From the NCBI RefSeq assembly GCF_913777995.1, contig NZ_CAJYVE010000024.1, positions 186,001 to 250,000 of the forward strand: DNA of 64,000 bases, read 5' to 3'. The notes below the pieces were generated by a model. That model was given only the letters and a program-made list of their open reading frames with translations. It had not been told where the DNA came from and did no database searches. This DNA is from an uncultured Pseudomonas sp. GTDB taxonomy: Bacteria; Pseudomonadota; Gammaproteobacteria; Pseudomonadales; Pseudomonadaceae. Position numbers and translations under genes: made by a program. Below, one piece after another: positions 26,531 through 36,281 of the stretch. Each line of letters begins with the position of its first letter. Positions within the stretch are counted from its first letter, which is position 1.

Positions 26531-26887
26531 TTGAGCGCTTCAGACACTCCTGCCGAGCCATCACCCGCCGAGGCGCGGCGCATGGCCCTGTACATGACCC
26601 TGGAACAGATCCCCCCAGGGTATGTCACCAGTTATGGTGAGCTGGCCCAGATGGCCGGCCTGGGCCGTGCAGCGCGCTGGGTGGGTCGGACCCTGAGCCA
26701 GCTCCCGGAAGGCTCTACCCTGCCCTGGCACCGGGTGATCGGCGCCGGCGGTCGCATCAGCCTGCCGGCCGGCAGCCCCTCCGGTGATGAGCAGCGCGCC
26801 CGCTTGCGCGCCGAAGGCATAACCGTCCGTAACAATCGTGTGGATATGCTACGCCATGGCTGGCGTCCCCTATGGCACAGAGGTTAG
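26531..26887 (+). CDS. Alkyltransferase-like DNA repair protein (ATL, MGMT domain)
   Basis: A 118-residue member of the MGMT DNA-binding family in which the acceptor cysteine of PCHRV is replaced: the motif is P65-W66-H-R-V69. Such alkyltransferase-like proteins (E. coli YbaZ, S. pombe Atl1) cannot remove the alkyl group; they bind O6-alkylguanine, flip the base and hand the lesion to nucleotide-excision repair. The helix-turn-helix segment (GYVTSYGELAQMAGLGRAARWVG) and the Arg finger region are intact. The start given is a TTG without a good ribosome site; an ATG 17 codons later (MALYMTLEQIP) would still give a complete domain. Confidence 0.85.
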   Translation: MSASDTPAEPSPAEARRMALYMTLEQIPPGYVTSYGELAQMAGLGRAARWVGRTLSQLPEGSTLPWHRVIGAGGRISLPAGSPSGDEQRARLRAEGITVRNNRVDMLRHGWRPLWHRG

Positions 26888-26930
26888 AGTGCGCCCTTTG
26901 TTTTTCGTTACCTGAGGCAGTCACCAGCTC

Positions 26931-28484
26931 ATGCCCCGTAAAACCTGGCGCGCCGCGCTCGCCGCTTATGCCAGCCCGTCGACGCTCGTGTTGCTGCTGC
27001 TCGGCTTTGCCGCCGGCCTGCCTTATATGCTCGTGTTTTCCACTCTGTCGGTCTGGTTGCGTGAAGCGGGCGTGGCGCGTGAAACCATCGGCTACGCCAG
27101 CCTGATCGGCCTGGCCTATGCCTTCAAATGGGTATGGTCGCCGTTGCTCGACCAGTGGCGCCTGCCGGGCCTGGGCATGCTCGGCCGCCGTCGTTCCTGG
27201 CTGGTGCTGTCCCAGGTGCTGGTCATCCTCGGGCTGGTCGGCATGGGCTTCTGCGACCCGCAGCAGCACCTCTCCTGGCTGATCGCCATTGCCGTGGTGG
27301 TGGCCTTCGCTTCCGCGACCCAGGACATCGCCATCGATGCCTACCGTCTGGAAATTGCCCAGGACACCCAGCAGGCGGCATTGGCGGCCAGCTACATGTC
27401 CGGCTATCGGGTCGCTGCCCTGCTGTCTACCGCCGGGGCGCTGTATTTCGCCGAAGGCTTCGGCTCCACCGGCTTCGCCTACAAGCATTCGGCCTGGACC
27501 GGCACCTACGTGCTGTTCGGGGTGATGATGCTGCCGGCGCTGATCACCACGCTGATCATGCGCGAACCGCCGGTGCCCCTGCGCACACAGCTGTCGGCGG
27601 CGCGCTATGGGTTCATCCACCAACTGGCCTCGGTGTTCGTGCTGATCGTCCTGCTGGTCTCGGTCCCCGCCCTCTTCACCCAGCTGTACAACACCGACTT
27701 CGCCAGCGTGCTGTTCGGCGACGTCAGCTGGCTGACCCTGCTGCTCGAAGACCGCGCCTTCCTGCGCGCCATCCTCTATGCCGTGCTGACCAGCGCTTGC
27801 CTGTCGTCCATGGGGCGCCGCGGCCTGGCGCCGGTGCTGACGCCGGTCAACGATTTCATCATGCGCTATCGGTGGCAGGCCTTGCTGCTGCTGGGCCTGA
27901 TCGCCACCTATCGAATGTCCGATACGGTGATGGGGGTGATGGCCAACGTGTTCTATATCGACCAGGGCTTCACCAAGGACCAGATCGCCAGTGTCAGCAA
28001 GATCTTCGGCCTGGTCATGACCCTGGTCGGTGCCGGAGTCGGGGGCCTGCTGATCGTGCGCTTCGGCATCATGCCGATCCTGTTCATCGGCGGCTTCGCT
28101 TCGGCGGCCACCAACATCCTGTTCCTGATGCTGGCCGACATGGGGCCGAACCTGCAGATGCTGGTGGTGACCATCTCGCTGGACAACTTCAGTTCCGGCA
28201 TGGCCACCTCGGCCTTCGTCGCCTACCTGTCGAGCCTGACCAACCTGCGTTTCTCGGCCACCCAGTACGCCCTGCTCAGCTCGATCATGCTGCTGCTGCC
28301 GCGGCTGATCGGCGGTTACTCAGGGGTGATGGTAGAGAAGCTCGGCTACCACAATTTCTTCCTGATCACCGCCCTGCTTGGGGTGCCGACGCTGATCATG
28401 ATCATTCTGCAGTGGAACCGGGAAATCCGGCATCCCGAGCCGCCACCGCAAGCCCCGGCAGCGGTCGAGAAGCCTGAGGCCTGA
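26931..28484 (+). CDS. ampG: Muropeptide permease AmpG (MFS)
   Basis: A 517-residue major-facilitator protein with 12-14 membrane segments that imports anhydro-muropeptides from the periplasm for cell-wall recycling; it thereby also feeds the signal that induces AmpC beta-lactamase. The N-terminal block (GFAAGLPYMLVFSTLSVWLREAGV), the FKWVWSPLLD motif and SATQDIAIDAYR are characteristic of AmpG. Hydrophilic C-terminal tail rich in Pro and Ala. The ATG is preceded by a GAGGCAG site. Starts 43 bp after the ATL gene; probably monocistronic. Confidence 0.93.
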   Translation: MPRKTWRAALAAYASPSTLVLLLLGFAAGLPYMLVFSTLSVWLREAGVARETIGYASLIGLAYAFKWVWSPLLDQWRLPGLGMLGRRRSWLVLSQVLVILGLVGMGFCDPQQHLSWLIAIAVVVAFASATQDIAIDAYRLEIAQDTQQAALAASYMSGYRVAALLSTAGALYFAEGFGSTGFAYKHSAWTGTYVLFGVMMLPALITTLIMREPPVPLRTQLSAARYGFIHQLASVFVLIVLLVSVPALFTQLYNTDFASVLFGDVSWLTLLLEDRAFLRAILYAVLTSACLSSMGRRGLAPVLTPVNDFIMRYRWQALLLLGLIATYRMSDTVMGVMANVFYIDQGFTKDQIASVSKIFGLVMTLVGAGVGGLLIVRFGIMPILFIGGFASAATNILFLMLADMGPNLQMLVVTISLDNFSSGMATSAFVAYLSSLTNLRFSATQYALLSSIMLLLPRLIGGYSGVMVEKLGYHNFFLITALLGVPTLIMIILQWNREIRHPEPPPQAPAAVEKPEA

Positions 28485-28504
28485 TAGGCTCATCGCGCTG
28501 GATC

Positions 28505-28537
28505 GGCTTCAGCAGCAAGCCCGTGGCGGCTGAAGCC
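28505..28537. terminator. Hairpin between convergent ampG and mscS
   Basis: Perfect 9-bp arms GGCTTCAGC / GCTGAAGCC around a 15-base loop, midway between two convergent genes. No T run; probably a bidirectional weak terminator. Confidence 0.45.
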
Positions 28538-28557
28538 CTGTAGACCCGGTGCGCTGA

Positions 28558-29400
28558 TCAGCCCTGGGCCGCTTCCTTGTTCATCTGCACCACCTGCTGC
28601 TGGTACTGGATCTCGATGCCGGCCGCCTTCAGGCGGTCGCGGGCTTCGAGATTGAACTTCGACAGCACGTCGCCCAGGTCACCGGTCTTGGTCCACACCC
28701 GCAGCTGCAGCACCACGGCGTTGTCGCCCAGCGCGCTGACCACCGCCTGGGGCGCCGGGTCCTTGAGCACCCGAGGGTCATCGGCCATGTCCAGCAGCAC
28801 TTGCAGGGCCTGCCTGAGGTCAGCGTCGTAGCCCACCTTGACGTCGAACACGGCCTTGCGGGTCGGCTGACGGTTGGTATTGGTGATGATGCCGTTGGAC
28901 AGCACGCCATTGGGCACGATCACCGTGCGGTTGTCGCCGGTACGCAGGATGGTGTGGAAGATCTGAATGTTGTCCACAGTCCCGGACATGCTCTGGAACT
29001 CGATCCAGTCGCCGATGCGAAACGGACGAAACAGCAGGATCAGCACGCCCCCGGCGAAATTCGACAGGCTGCCTTGCAGGGCCAGGCCGATGGCCAGGCC
29101 GGCCGCACCGATGGCAGCGACGAACGAGGTGGTCTCGACACCGATCATCGAAGCCACGCTGATCAGCAGCAGCACCTTAAGGATGATATTCGCCAGGGTA
29201 CTGACGAAGCCCTGCAGGGCCTGGTCGGCGTTACGCAGTGCCAGCAGCGCGCCAAGCTTGTTGGTCACCCGGTTGATCAGCCACCAGCCGATGCTCAGGG
29301 TTACCAGGGCCAGCAGCACCCGGCTGCTGTATTGCATGATCAGCGGAATCCACGACTGGGAAACCCGCCACAGCTGATCGACTTCAGCATTCAAATCCAT
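28558..29400 (-). CDS. Small-conductance mechanosensitive channel, MscS family
   Basis: A 280-residue inner-membrane channel that opens on hypo-osmotic shock. Three membrane helices lie before the beta domain; the pore-lining third helix is clear (GAAGLAIGLALQGSLSNFAGG) and is followed by the conserved RPFRIGDWIEF and VPNG segments of the MscS beta domain. About the length of E. coli MscS (286). An AGGAG ribosome site precedes the ATG. Downstream of yajQ on the same strand, with a hairpin between. Confidence 0.9.
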   Translation of the reverse strand: MDLNAEVDQLWRVSQSWIPLIMQYSSRVLLALVTLSIGWWLINRVTNKLGALLALRNADQALQGFVSTLANIILKVLLLISVASMIGVETTSFVAAIGAAGLAIGLALQGSLSNFAGGVLILLFRPFRIGDWIEFQSMSGTVDNIQIFHTILRTGDNRTVIVPNGVLSNGIITNTNRQPTRKAVFDVKVGYDADLRQALQVLLDMADDPRVLKDPAPQAVVSALGDNAVVLQLRVWTKTGDLGDVLSKFNLEARDRLKAAGIEIQYQQQVVQMNKEAAQG

Positions 29401-29497
29401 CTTCTACTCCTAGGTGCCTTTGGATCGCCAACGACGAAACCACTCGCGTTCTGAAGAAGCGAGTCACTTCGCGGGGCTACAGGAAGGTCGGACGCAT

Positions 29498-29525
29498 CCG
29501 GGCCGGCGGGGTTCCGCAGGCCCGG
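29498..29525 (-). terminator. Hairpin after yajQ
   Basis: Nested GC-rich stem CCGGGCC-n-GCGG-ggtt-CCGC-n-GGCCCGG starting 16 bp after the yajQ stop. Very stable, but without a T tail. Confidence 0.55.
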
Positions 29526-29540
29526 CTCGCGGCCGCGAAA

Positions 29541-30026
29541 TCAGTCGCGGAAGTTGTTGTATTGCAGCGGCAGCTCGGCGTCGTAGGCACGCAGCAAGGC
29601 AATGGCGTCCTGCAGGTCGTCACGCTTTTTGCCGGTGATGCGCACCTGCTCGCCCTGGATGGCGGCCTGGACCTTGAGCTTGGAGTCCTTGACGTGGGCG
29701 ACGATCTTCTTCGCCAGATCCTTGTCGATGCCTTCACGCAGATTGGCTTCCTGCTTCATCACCTTGCCGGACGCGTAGGGCTCTTTGACTTCCAGGCATT
29801 TGACGTCGATCTTGCGCTTGACCAGGGCCAGCTTGAGGATCTCGATCATCGCCTCGAGCTGGAACTCGGCCTCGGCAGTCAGGGTAATGGCCAGGTCCTT
29901 TTCCTTGAACTCGAAGGAACCCTTGCCTTTGAGGTCATAACGGCGATCCAGCTCCTTGATCGCATTGTCGACGGCATTCGTGACTTCGTGTTTATCCAAT
30001 TCGGACACTACGTCGAACGAGGGCAT
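29541..30026 (-). CDS. yajQ: YajQ family nucleotide-binding protein
   Basis: A 161-residue YajQ protein (UPF0234). It starts [20 protein letters not shown] and contains the [12 protein letters not shown] and [20 protein letters not shown] blocks typical of the family. Members bind nucleotides, and the Xanthomonas and P. aeruginosa homologues have been described as c-di-GMP-binding effectors that alter transcription of virulence genes. Two ferredoxin-like domains; cytoplasmic. GGAGAAA ribosome site. From memory, in PAO1 a response-regulator gene stands between yajQ and panE; here they are directly divergent. Confidence 0.93.
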   Translation of the reverse strand: MPSFDVVSELDKHEVTNAVDNAIKELDRRYDLKGKGSFEFKEKDLAITLTAEAEFQLEAMIEILKLALVKRKIDVKCLEVKEPYASGKVMKQEANLREGIDKDLAKKIVAHVKDSKLKVQAAIQGEQVRITGKKRDDLQDAIALLRAYDAELPLQYNNFRD

Positions 30027-30078
30027 GTATTTTCTCCAGATGAACGGCGCGCAAGAGTGACTTTTGGGCGCGCATGAC

Positions 30079-31103
<1,025 letters not shown>

Positions 31104-31147
31104 GCCGCGCTAACCTGCCGGCTCAAGCCTCAGCGGTGTGACCCTTC

Positions 31148-33184
31148 ATGTCCTTGCGTCAGCGACTCGACAACCTGCCCGTGGGCCAGAAGCTGCTGGC
31201 CGCCCTCCTGGTCTTGCTGACCACCGTCTTGCTGGTGGCCAACCTGACCTTCATCAGCGCCGCGTACTACATCTCCCAGGAGGCCATGGCGCCCCAGGCG
31301 CTGCAGACCATCGGCCGGCTGATCAGCAGCGCCTACCTCAATGAACGCGCGCTGAACTCGCCCGCCGACGCCCAGGCCCTGCTGCACGAACTCAAGAGCT
31401 ACGGCCCGCTGCGCGCAGCGGCAGTCTACGACAACGACGGCACGCGCCTGGCCCAGTTGCAGCAAGGGCAGGACCTGGAGCTGCCGCATCACTACAAGGA
31501 CATCGAAGGCTGGCGCCTCACCGAGTTCCGCAACACCCAGGTGATTCCGGTGCCCAAGGGCGAGCAATCCCCCGGCCATCTGCTGCTGGTGGCCAGCAGC
31601 GAGCTGCCGCCAGCGTTCTACAGCGGCACCCTGACCGCCAGCCTGGGCATTCTGGTGTTCAGCATTCTGCTGTGGGTGGTGGTCGCCCGACAGATCCGCC
31701 GGCTGATCACCGAGCCGATCTACCAGCTCGAAGAGCTGTCCCGGCAGGTCACCCGCGAAGAGAACTACGCCCTGCGCGTGCGCACCGGCAACAAGGACGA
31801 GATCGGCAGCCTGGCCTCGGCGTTCAACACCATGCTGGCGCGTATCGAAGCCCGCGAGCAGCAGCTCAAGCGCGCCCGCGACGAATCCCAGGAAGCCTAC
31901 GACCAGGCTCGCGGGCTGGCCGAAGAAACACGTCGCACCAACCGCAAGCTGGAGCTGGAAGTGCAGGTGCGCAGCAAGATCGAGAAGAAGCTCACCGGCT
32001 TTCAGAACTACCTCAACAGCATCATCGACTCGATGCCCTCGGCCATGATCGCCCTGGACGAACAGCTGTACGTCACCCAATGGAATCAGGAGGCCAGCAC
32101 CCTGTCGGGCACCACGCTGGACGAGGCGCTCAACCAGCCGATCTTTCTCGCCTTCGAGCCGATGCGCAGCTTCATGCCCGAACTCAAGCAGACGGTGGAA
32201 CAGCACCGCGTCACGCACATCGAGCGGGTCACCTGGATCAAGCATGATGTGCCCCGCCATTACGCGATGACCTTTTACCCGCTGGTGGGCGATGCCGGGC
32301 GCGGGGTGGTGATCCGCATCGACGACATCACCCAGCGCATCTCCCTGGAAGAGATGATGGTGCAGTCGGAAAAGATGCTCTCGGTGGGTGGCCTGGCCGC
32401 CGGCATGGCCCACGAGATCAACAACCCGCTGGGGGCGATCCTGCACAACGTGCAGAACATCCGCCGCCGCCTTTCCCCCGAGCTGCCCAAGAACCTGGAA
32501 CAGGCACAGAGCGACGGAATCGACCTGGAGCGGGTCAACCGCTACCTGGCCGGCCGCGGCGTGCCGCAACTGCTCGACGGTATCCAGCAGGCTGGCGGGC
32601 GGGCCGCCAAGATCGTCAGCCACATGCTCAACTTCAGCCGCCTGAGCACTCGGCAACTGTCGCCCTGCGACCTGCCGGCGCTGATCGACCAGGCCCTGGA
32701 AATCGCCAGCAACGACTTCGACCTTACGGTCGGCTTCGACTTCAAGGGCCAGAACATCGTGCGCCAGTTCGACCCGGAACTGGGTCCGGTGCCGTGCATC
32801 GCCAACGAGCTGGAGCAGGTGCTGCTCAACCTGCTGAAGAACGCCGCACAGGCCATTCACCAGCGCGAGGACGACAGCGAACCGGGACGCATCACTCTGC
32901 GCACCCGTCTCAACCCGCCTTGGGCGGAGATCCAGGTCGAAGACAACGGCATCGGCATGTCGGAAACCGTGCGCAAGCGCACCTTCGAGCCGTTTTTCAC
33001 CACCAAGGAAATCGGTCAGGGCACCGGGCTCGGGCTGTCGGTGTCGTACTTCATCATCACCAATAACCACAAGGGGCAGATGGAGGTGCAATCGGCCGTC
33101 GGCATGGGCACCTGCTTCACCCTGCGCCTGCCGCTGGAAGCCCCGGCGGTGGAAGTGCCCCAGCAAACCATCAGCACACATTGA
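31148..33184 (+). CDS. Sensor histidine kinase with HAMP and PAS domains (orphan)
   Basis: A 678-residue membrane sensor kinase. Order: membrane helix about 16-38, periplasmic sensor about 40-155, second membrane helix about 160-180, HAMP about 180-235, coiled coil, PAS about 285-395, HisKA with His422 (GMAHEINNPLGAI) and HATPase (NLLKNAAQA, DNGIGM, GTGLGLSVSY). The HEINNPLGAI box is that of NtrB/PAS-type kinases. No response regulator gene adjoins it here; the downstream gene is a cobalamin adenosyltransferase 13 bp away. The signal is unknown. Ribosome site weak. Confidence 0.85.
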   Translation: MSLRQRLDNLPVGQKLLAALLVLLTTVLLVANLTFISAAYYISQEAMAPQALQTIGRLISSAYLNERALNSPADAQALLHELKSYGPLRAAAVYDNDGTRLAQLQQGQDLELPHHYKDIEGWRLTEFRNTQVIPVPKGEQSPGHLLLVASSELPPAFYSGTLTASLGILVFSILLWVVVARQIRRLITEPIYQLEELSRQVTREENYALRVRTGNKDEIGSLASAFNTMLARIEAREQQLKRARDESQEAYDQARGLAEETRRTNRKLELEVQVRSKIEKKLTGFQNYLNSIIDSMPSAMIALDEQLYVTQWNQEASTLSGTTLDEALNQPIFLAFEPMRSFMPELKQTVEQHRVTHIERVTWIKHDVPRHYAMTFYPLVGDAGRGVVIRIDDITQRISLEEMMVQSEKMLSVGGLAAGMAHEINNPLGAILHNVQNIRRRLSPELPKNLEQAQSDGIDLERVNRYLAGRGVPQLLDGIQQAGGRAAKIVSHMLNFSRLSTRQLSPCDLPALIDQALEIASNDFDLTVGFDFKGQNIVRQFDPELGPVPCIANELEQVLLNLLKNAAQAIHQREDDSEPGRITLRTRLNPPWAEIQVEDNGIGMSETVRKRTFEPFFTTKEIGQGTGLGLSVSYFIITNNHKGQMEVQSAVGMGTCFTLRLPLEAPAVEVPQQTISTH

Positions 33185-33197
33185 ACAGGAGCCAGCC

Positions 33198-33779
33198 ATG
33201 GGCTTTCGTCTGTCGAAGATCTACACACGCCAGGGAGACAGCGGCGAAACCGGCCTCGGCGATGGCCGCCGAGTGCCCAAGGACCACCCGCGCATCGAAG
33301 CCATAGGCGAGGTCGATACCCTCAACAGCCAGCTGGGGCTGCTGCTTGCCGGCCTCGCTGAACAGGCTGTGCAGCACCCCGCGCTGCACGAGATCATCGA
33401 GGTTCTAGCGCCCTGCCAGCACCGCCTGTTCGATCTTGGCGGCGAGCTGGCGATGCCGACCTATCAGGCCCTGAACGCCAGCGAGATCGAACGCCTGGAA
33501 GCGGCCATCGACCGCTGGAACGAAGAGCTGGGCCCGCTGGAAAACTTCATCCTGCCCGGAGGCTCGCAACTGGTGGCCCAGGCCCACGTGTGCCGCAGCC
33601 TGGCGCGCGGTGCCGAACGCCGCTGCCAGCAGCTCAATGCCATCGAACCCCTGCAAGGTGTCGGGCTGGCCTACATCAACCGGCTATCGGACCTGCTGTT
33701 CGTCGCCGCGCGCCTGATCGGCCGCCGCCAGGGCATCGCGGAAATCCTCTGGCAACCGGCGGCCAAACCGGCGTCTTGA
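33198..33779 (+). CDS. PduO-type cob(I)alamin adenosyltransferase
   Basis: A 193-residue ATP:cob(I)alamin adenosyltransferase of the PduO family, which makes adenosylcobalamin from cobalamin and ATP in the cytoplasm. The ATP-binding N-terminal motif is evident (TRQGDSGETGLGDGRRVPKD, then RIEAIGEVDTLNSQLG), as are the helical-bundle segments FILPGGS and CRSLARGAERR. AGGAG ribosome site. It starts 13 bp after the histidine-kinase gene, so the two share a transcript although their functions are not obviously linked. Confidence 0.92.
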   Translation: MGFRLSKIYTRQGDSGETGLGDGRRVPKDHPRIEAIGEVDTLNSQLGLLLAGLAEQAVQHPALHEIIEVLAPCQHRLFDLGGELAMPTYQALNASEIERLEAAIDRWNEELGPLENFILPGGSQLVAQAHVCRSLARGAERRCQQLNAIEPLQGVGLAYINRLSDLLFVAARLIGRRQGIAEILWQPAAKPAS

Positions 33780-33835
33780 GCGACGCCTGGCTTTTGGCTA
33801 CGCAACGGGTAGAAAGGGCTTGCGCGCAGCCACCT

Positions 33836-33863
33836 CAAGTTCACGGCAGAGGCGGTGAACTTG
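33836..33863. terminator. Dyad between convergent adenosyltransferase and Nudix genes
   Basis: Perfect 9-bp inverted repeat CAAGTTCAC / GTGAACTTG with a ten-base loop, between two convergent genes. No T run; read as a probable bidirectional terminator. Confidence 0.45.
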
Positions 33864-33899
33864 CCAGCCATTTAGCGGCTGAAGCTCTACAGGTGAATC

Positions 33900-34844
33900 T
33901 CAGCCAGCCGGCCAGAAGGCGCGGATGCCGGCCACGCCTTGGGCGCCGTACTCCCAGGCCTGCTGCAACTGCTGCGGGCCGACACCGCCGAGCAGGAACA
34001 CCGGCTGGGTGAAACCGCCGATTAGCTGCGCCGCCTGTTCCCAGCCCAGCGGCGACGCGTCAGGGTGGGTCTGGGTCGGCTGGACCGGCGACAGGGTCAC
34101 GAAATCAACGCCCATCTGCTCGGCCAGGGCCAATTCCTCGGCGTTGTGGCAGGAAGCTGCCAGCCAGCGCTCGGCGGGGAATGGTCGCCCCTTGGGCGCG
34201 TACTTGCGTAGCTGTTCGGCGGTCAGGTGCCAACCGGCCGAGGGGAAGTCGCCCAGCCACTCCAACGGCCCCTTGAGCATCAACTGCGCCTTGCCGGCAC
34301 ACAGCCCTACGGCATCCACCGCCAGATCGCGGTAGGCAGGGTCGTAGCCCCCCGGTGCACGCAGCTGGATCAGCTTGGCGCCCTGGGCAATGGCTTTCTG
34401 CATGCCACGCAGCAGTTCACCGTTCTCCAGGCCATCCGGGGTGATGAGGTACTCGCCGGGCAGCCGCGCAGCGGCCACGATCGGCCGGTTGGCGGCGGGG
34501 AATTCGTAGTCGGGCAATTCACGGCCGGTGACCCAGGCCAGCGGCTGGCCTTCGGCGCCATGCGGCTCACCGCCGAATGCCGAAACCTCCCAGACATCCA
34601 GCAGCACGTGCTTGTCGGGATAGTCATGCTGCACCTTGATCAGCGGGCGCGCCGCCTCGACCTGGATGCCCAACTCTTCCTGCAGCTCACGCCCCAGCGC
34701 CACGCGAGGGGCCTCGCCCTCCTCGACCTTGCCGCCGGGAAACTCCCAGAGCCCGCCCTGATGCTGGGTGTCGGCACGCCGGGCAATGAGAATACGGCCA
34801 TCCTGGCCACGGATCACGGCGGCCACTACGTGTATGCGTTTCAC
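33900..34844 (-). CDS. Nudix hydrolase fused to a thiamine-phosphate-synthase-like domain
   Basis: A 314-residue two-domain protein. Residues 1-130 are a MutT-type Nudix hydrolase with the full Nudix box at 38-60 (G38-x5-E44-x7-R52-E53-L-x-E56-E57-x-G59-I), as in 8-oxo-dGTP pyrophosphatases. Residues about 140-314 form a TIM barrel like thiamine monophosphate synthase/TenI (LIQLRAPG, GVDFVTLSPV, VFLLGGVG). This fusion is common in pseudomonads; it is annotated both as a nucleotide-pool sanitiser and as a thiamine-related enzyme. The start is GTG behind a strong AGGAGG. It lies downstream of argJ on the same strand. Confidence 0.9.
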   Translation of the reverse strand: MKRIHVVAAVIRGQDGRILIARRADTQHQGGLWEFPGGKVEEGEAPRVALGRELQEELGIQVEAARPLIKVQHDYPDKHVLLDVWEVSAFGGEPHGAEGQPLAWVTGRELPDYEFPAANRPIVAAARLPGEYLITPDGLENGELLRGMQKAIAQGAKLIQLRAPGGYDPAYRDLAVDAVGLCAGKAQLMLKGPLEWLGDFPSAGWHLTAEQLRKYAPKGRPFPAERWLAASCHNAEELALAEQMGVDFVTLSPVQPTQTHPDASPLGWEQAAQLIGGFTQPVFLLGGVGPQQLQQAWEYGAQGVAGIRAFWPAG

Positions 34845-34911
34845 GGTTCAAGTTCCTCCTGACCGCCTGCCGACAGTGCGGGAAGACAGGCGGACGTCGC
34901 GAATTCAATTG

Positions 34912-34941
34912 GGCCCCGGCTGTTGCGCAGATACCGGGGCC
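34912..34941 (-). terminator. Hairpin after argJ
   Basis: GGCCCCGG / CCGGGGCC stem with a 14-base loop, 10 bp after the argJ stop. T-poor tail (CAATTGAATTC), so possibly only a partial stop before the Nudix gene. A second, looser repeat (CCGCCTG / CAGGCGG) follows at 34863-34893. Confidence 0.5.
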
Positions 34942-34950
34942 GCGCAGACC

Positions 34951-36168
34951 TCAGGTCCGGTATTCGGCGTTGATCTTCACGTACTCGTGGGACAGGTCGG
35001 TGGTCCAGATGGTCTCGCTGCAATCACCACGACCCAGTTCGATACGGATGGTGATTTCCTCGCGAGCCATGACTTCGGCGCCCTGGGCCTCGGTGTAGCT
35101 GGCGGCACGGCCACCCTTGCTGGCGATGCAGACTTCGCCAAGGAACACGTCGATCTTGCTCACGTCCAGTTCTGGCACGCCGGCACGGCCCACGGCGGCC
35201 AGGATACGGCCCCAGTTCGGGTCGGAGGCGAACAGCGCGGTCTTGATCAGCGGCGAGTGGGCCACGGCGTAACCGACGTCCAGGCACTCCTGATGATTGC
35301 CACCGCCGTTGACTTCGACGGTGACGAACTTGGTCGCGCCTTCGCCGTCACGCACGATGGCCTGGGCCACTTCCATGCACACTTCGAACACGGCTTTCTT
35401 CAAGGCCTCGAACAGCGCCCCCTTGGCTTCGGTCACTTCCGGGACATTGGCCTGGCCAGTGGCGATGAGCATGCAGCAGTCGTTGGTCGAGGTGTCGCCA
35501 TCGATGGTGATGCGGTTGAACGACTTGTTGGCGCCGTCGCGGATCAGGTCCTGCAGCACGTTCTGGGAAACCTTGGCGTCGGTGGCGATGTAGCCGAGCA
35601 TGGTGGCCATGTTCGGACGGATCATGCCGGCGCCCTTGCTGATGCCGGTGACGGTGACGGTCACGCCATCGTGCTGAAACTGGCGGCTGGCCCCCTTGGG
35701 CAGGGTGTCGGTGGTCATGATGCCGGTGGCCGCAGCGGCCCAGTTGTCTTCCGAGAGGTCGTCGAGGGCGGCCTGCAGGGCGCCTTCGATCTTCTCGACC
35801 GGCAGAGGCTCGCCGATAACCCCGGTGGAGAACGGCAGCACCGCGTCAGCGGCTACGCCGGTCAGCTGGGCCAGCGCGTCACAGGTGCGCTTGGCCGCAG
35901 CCAGGCCCGGCTCGCCGGTACCGGCGTTGGCATTGCCGGTGTTGGTCAGCAGGTAGCGCACGGTGCCCTGTACGCGCTGCTTGGCGAGGATCACCGGCGC
36001 CGCACAGAAAGCGTTGAGGGTGAATACGCCCGCCACGCTGGAGCCTTCGGCACAGCGCATGACCACTACATCCTTGCGCCCGGGGCGCTTGATACCGGCC
36101 GAGGCGATACCCAGTTCGAAACCGGGCACCGGGTGCAATGTAGGCAAAGGACCAAGACCAACAGCCAT
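34951..36168 (-). CDS. argJ: Ornithine acetyltransferase / N-acetylglutamate synthase
   Basis: A 405-residue bifunctional ArgJ of the arginine pathway: it transfers acetyl from N-acetylornithine to glutamate (the acetyl cycle) and may also acetylate glutamate from acetyl-CoA. The precursor self-cleaves before a conserved threonine in the motif GIMTTDT (residues 149-155), giving alpha and beta chains; Thr152 is the likely nucleophile. The frame is open 13 codons upstream, but the ATG used has an AAGGAG site and family-like start ([13 protein letters not shown]). Downstream of secA but separated by its terminator. Confidence 0.95.
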   Translation of the reverse strand: MAVGLGPLPTLHPVPGFELGIASAGIKRPGRKDVVVMRCAEGSSVAGVFTLNAFCAAPVILAKQRVQGTVRYLLTNTGNANAGTGEPGLAAAKRTCDALAQLTGVAADAVLPFSTGVIGEPLPVEKIEGALQAALDDLSEDNWAAAATGIMTTDTLPKGASRQFQHDGVTVTVTGISKGAGMIRPNMATMLGYIATDAKVSQNVLQDLIRDGANKSFNRITIDGDTSTNDCCMLIATGQANVPEVTEAKGALFEALKKAVFEVCMEVAQAIVRDGEGATKFVTVEVNGGGNHQECLDVGYAVAHSPLIKTALFASDPNWGRILAAVGRAGVPELDVSKIDVFLGEVCIASKGGRAASYTEAQGAEVMAREEITIRIELGRGDCSETIWTTDLSHEYVKINAEYRT

Positions 36169-36228
36169 GCGTGCGCTCCTTGAGCTCTCTGTGCGCCGTC
36201 CGCCCATCGGTACGGCGCTCGATAATGG

Positions 36229-36262
36229 TAAAACGCCGCGACGGCGGGGCCGGTCGCGGCGT
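36229..36262 (-). terminator. Rho-independent terminator of secA
   Basis: Perfect 10-bp stem ACGCCGCGAC / GTCGCGGCGT with a ten-base loop, followed on the minus strand by TTTTACC. Twenty bases after the secA stop. Confidence 0.85.
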
Positions 36263-36281
36263 GGGTGTCAACGGCCTGGAC

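Noticed and set aside
26407..26628. 73-codon minus-strand frame between the DUF481 and ATL genes
   Set aside because: Its C-terminal half looks mildly protein-like, but it starts inside the ATL gene, lacks a ribosome site and matches no family I know.
31130..33199. 689-codon minus-strand frame opposite the histidine kinase
   Set aside because: Antisense shadow; the plus-strand kinase has all HisKA/HATPase motifs.
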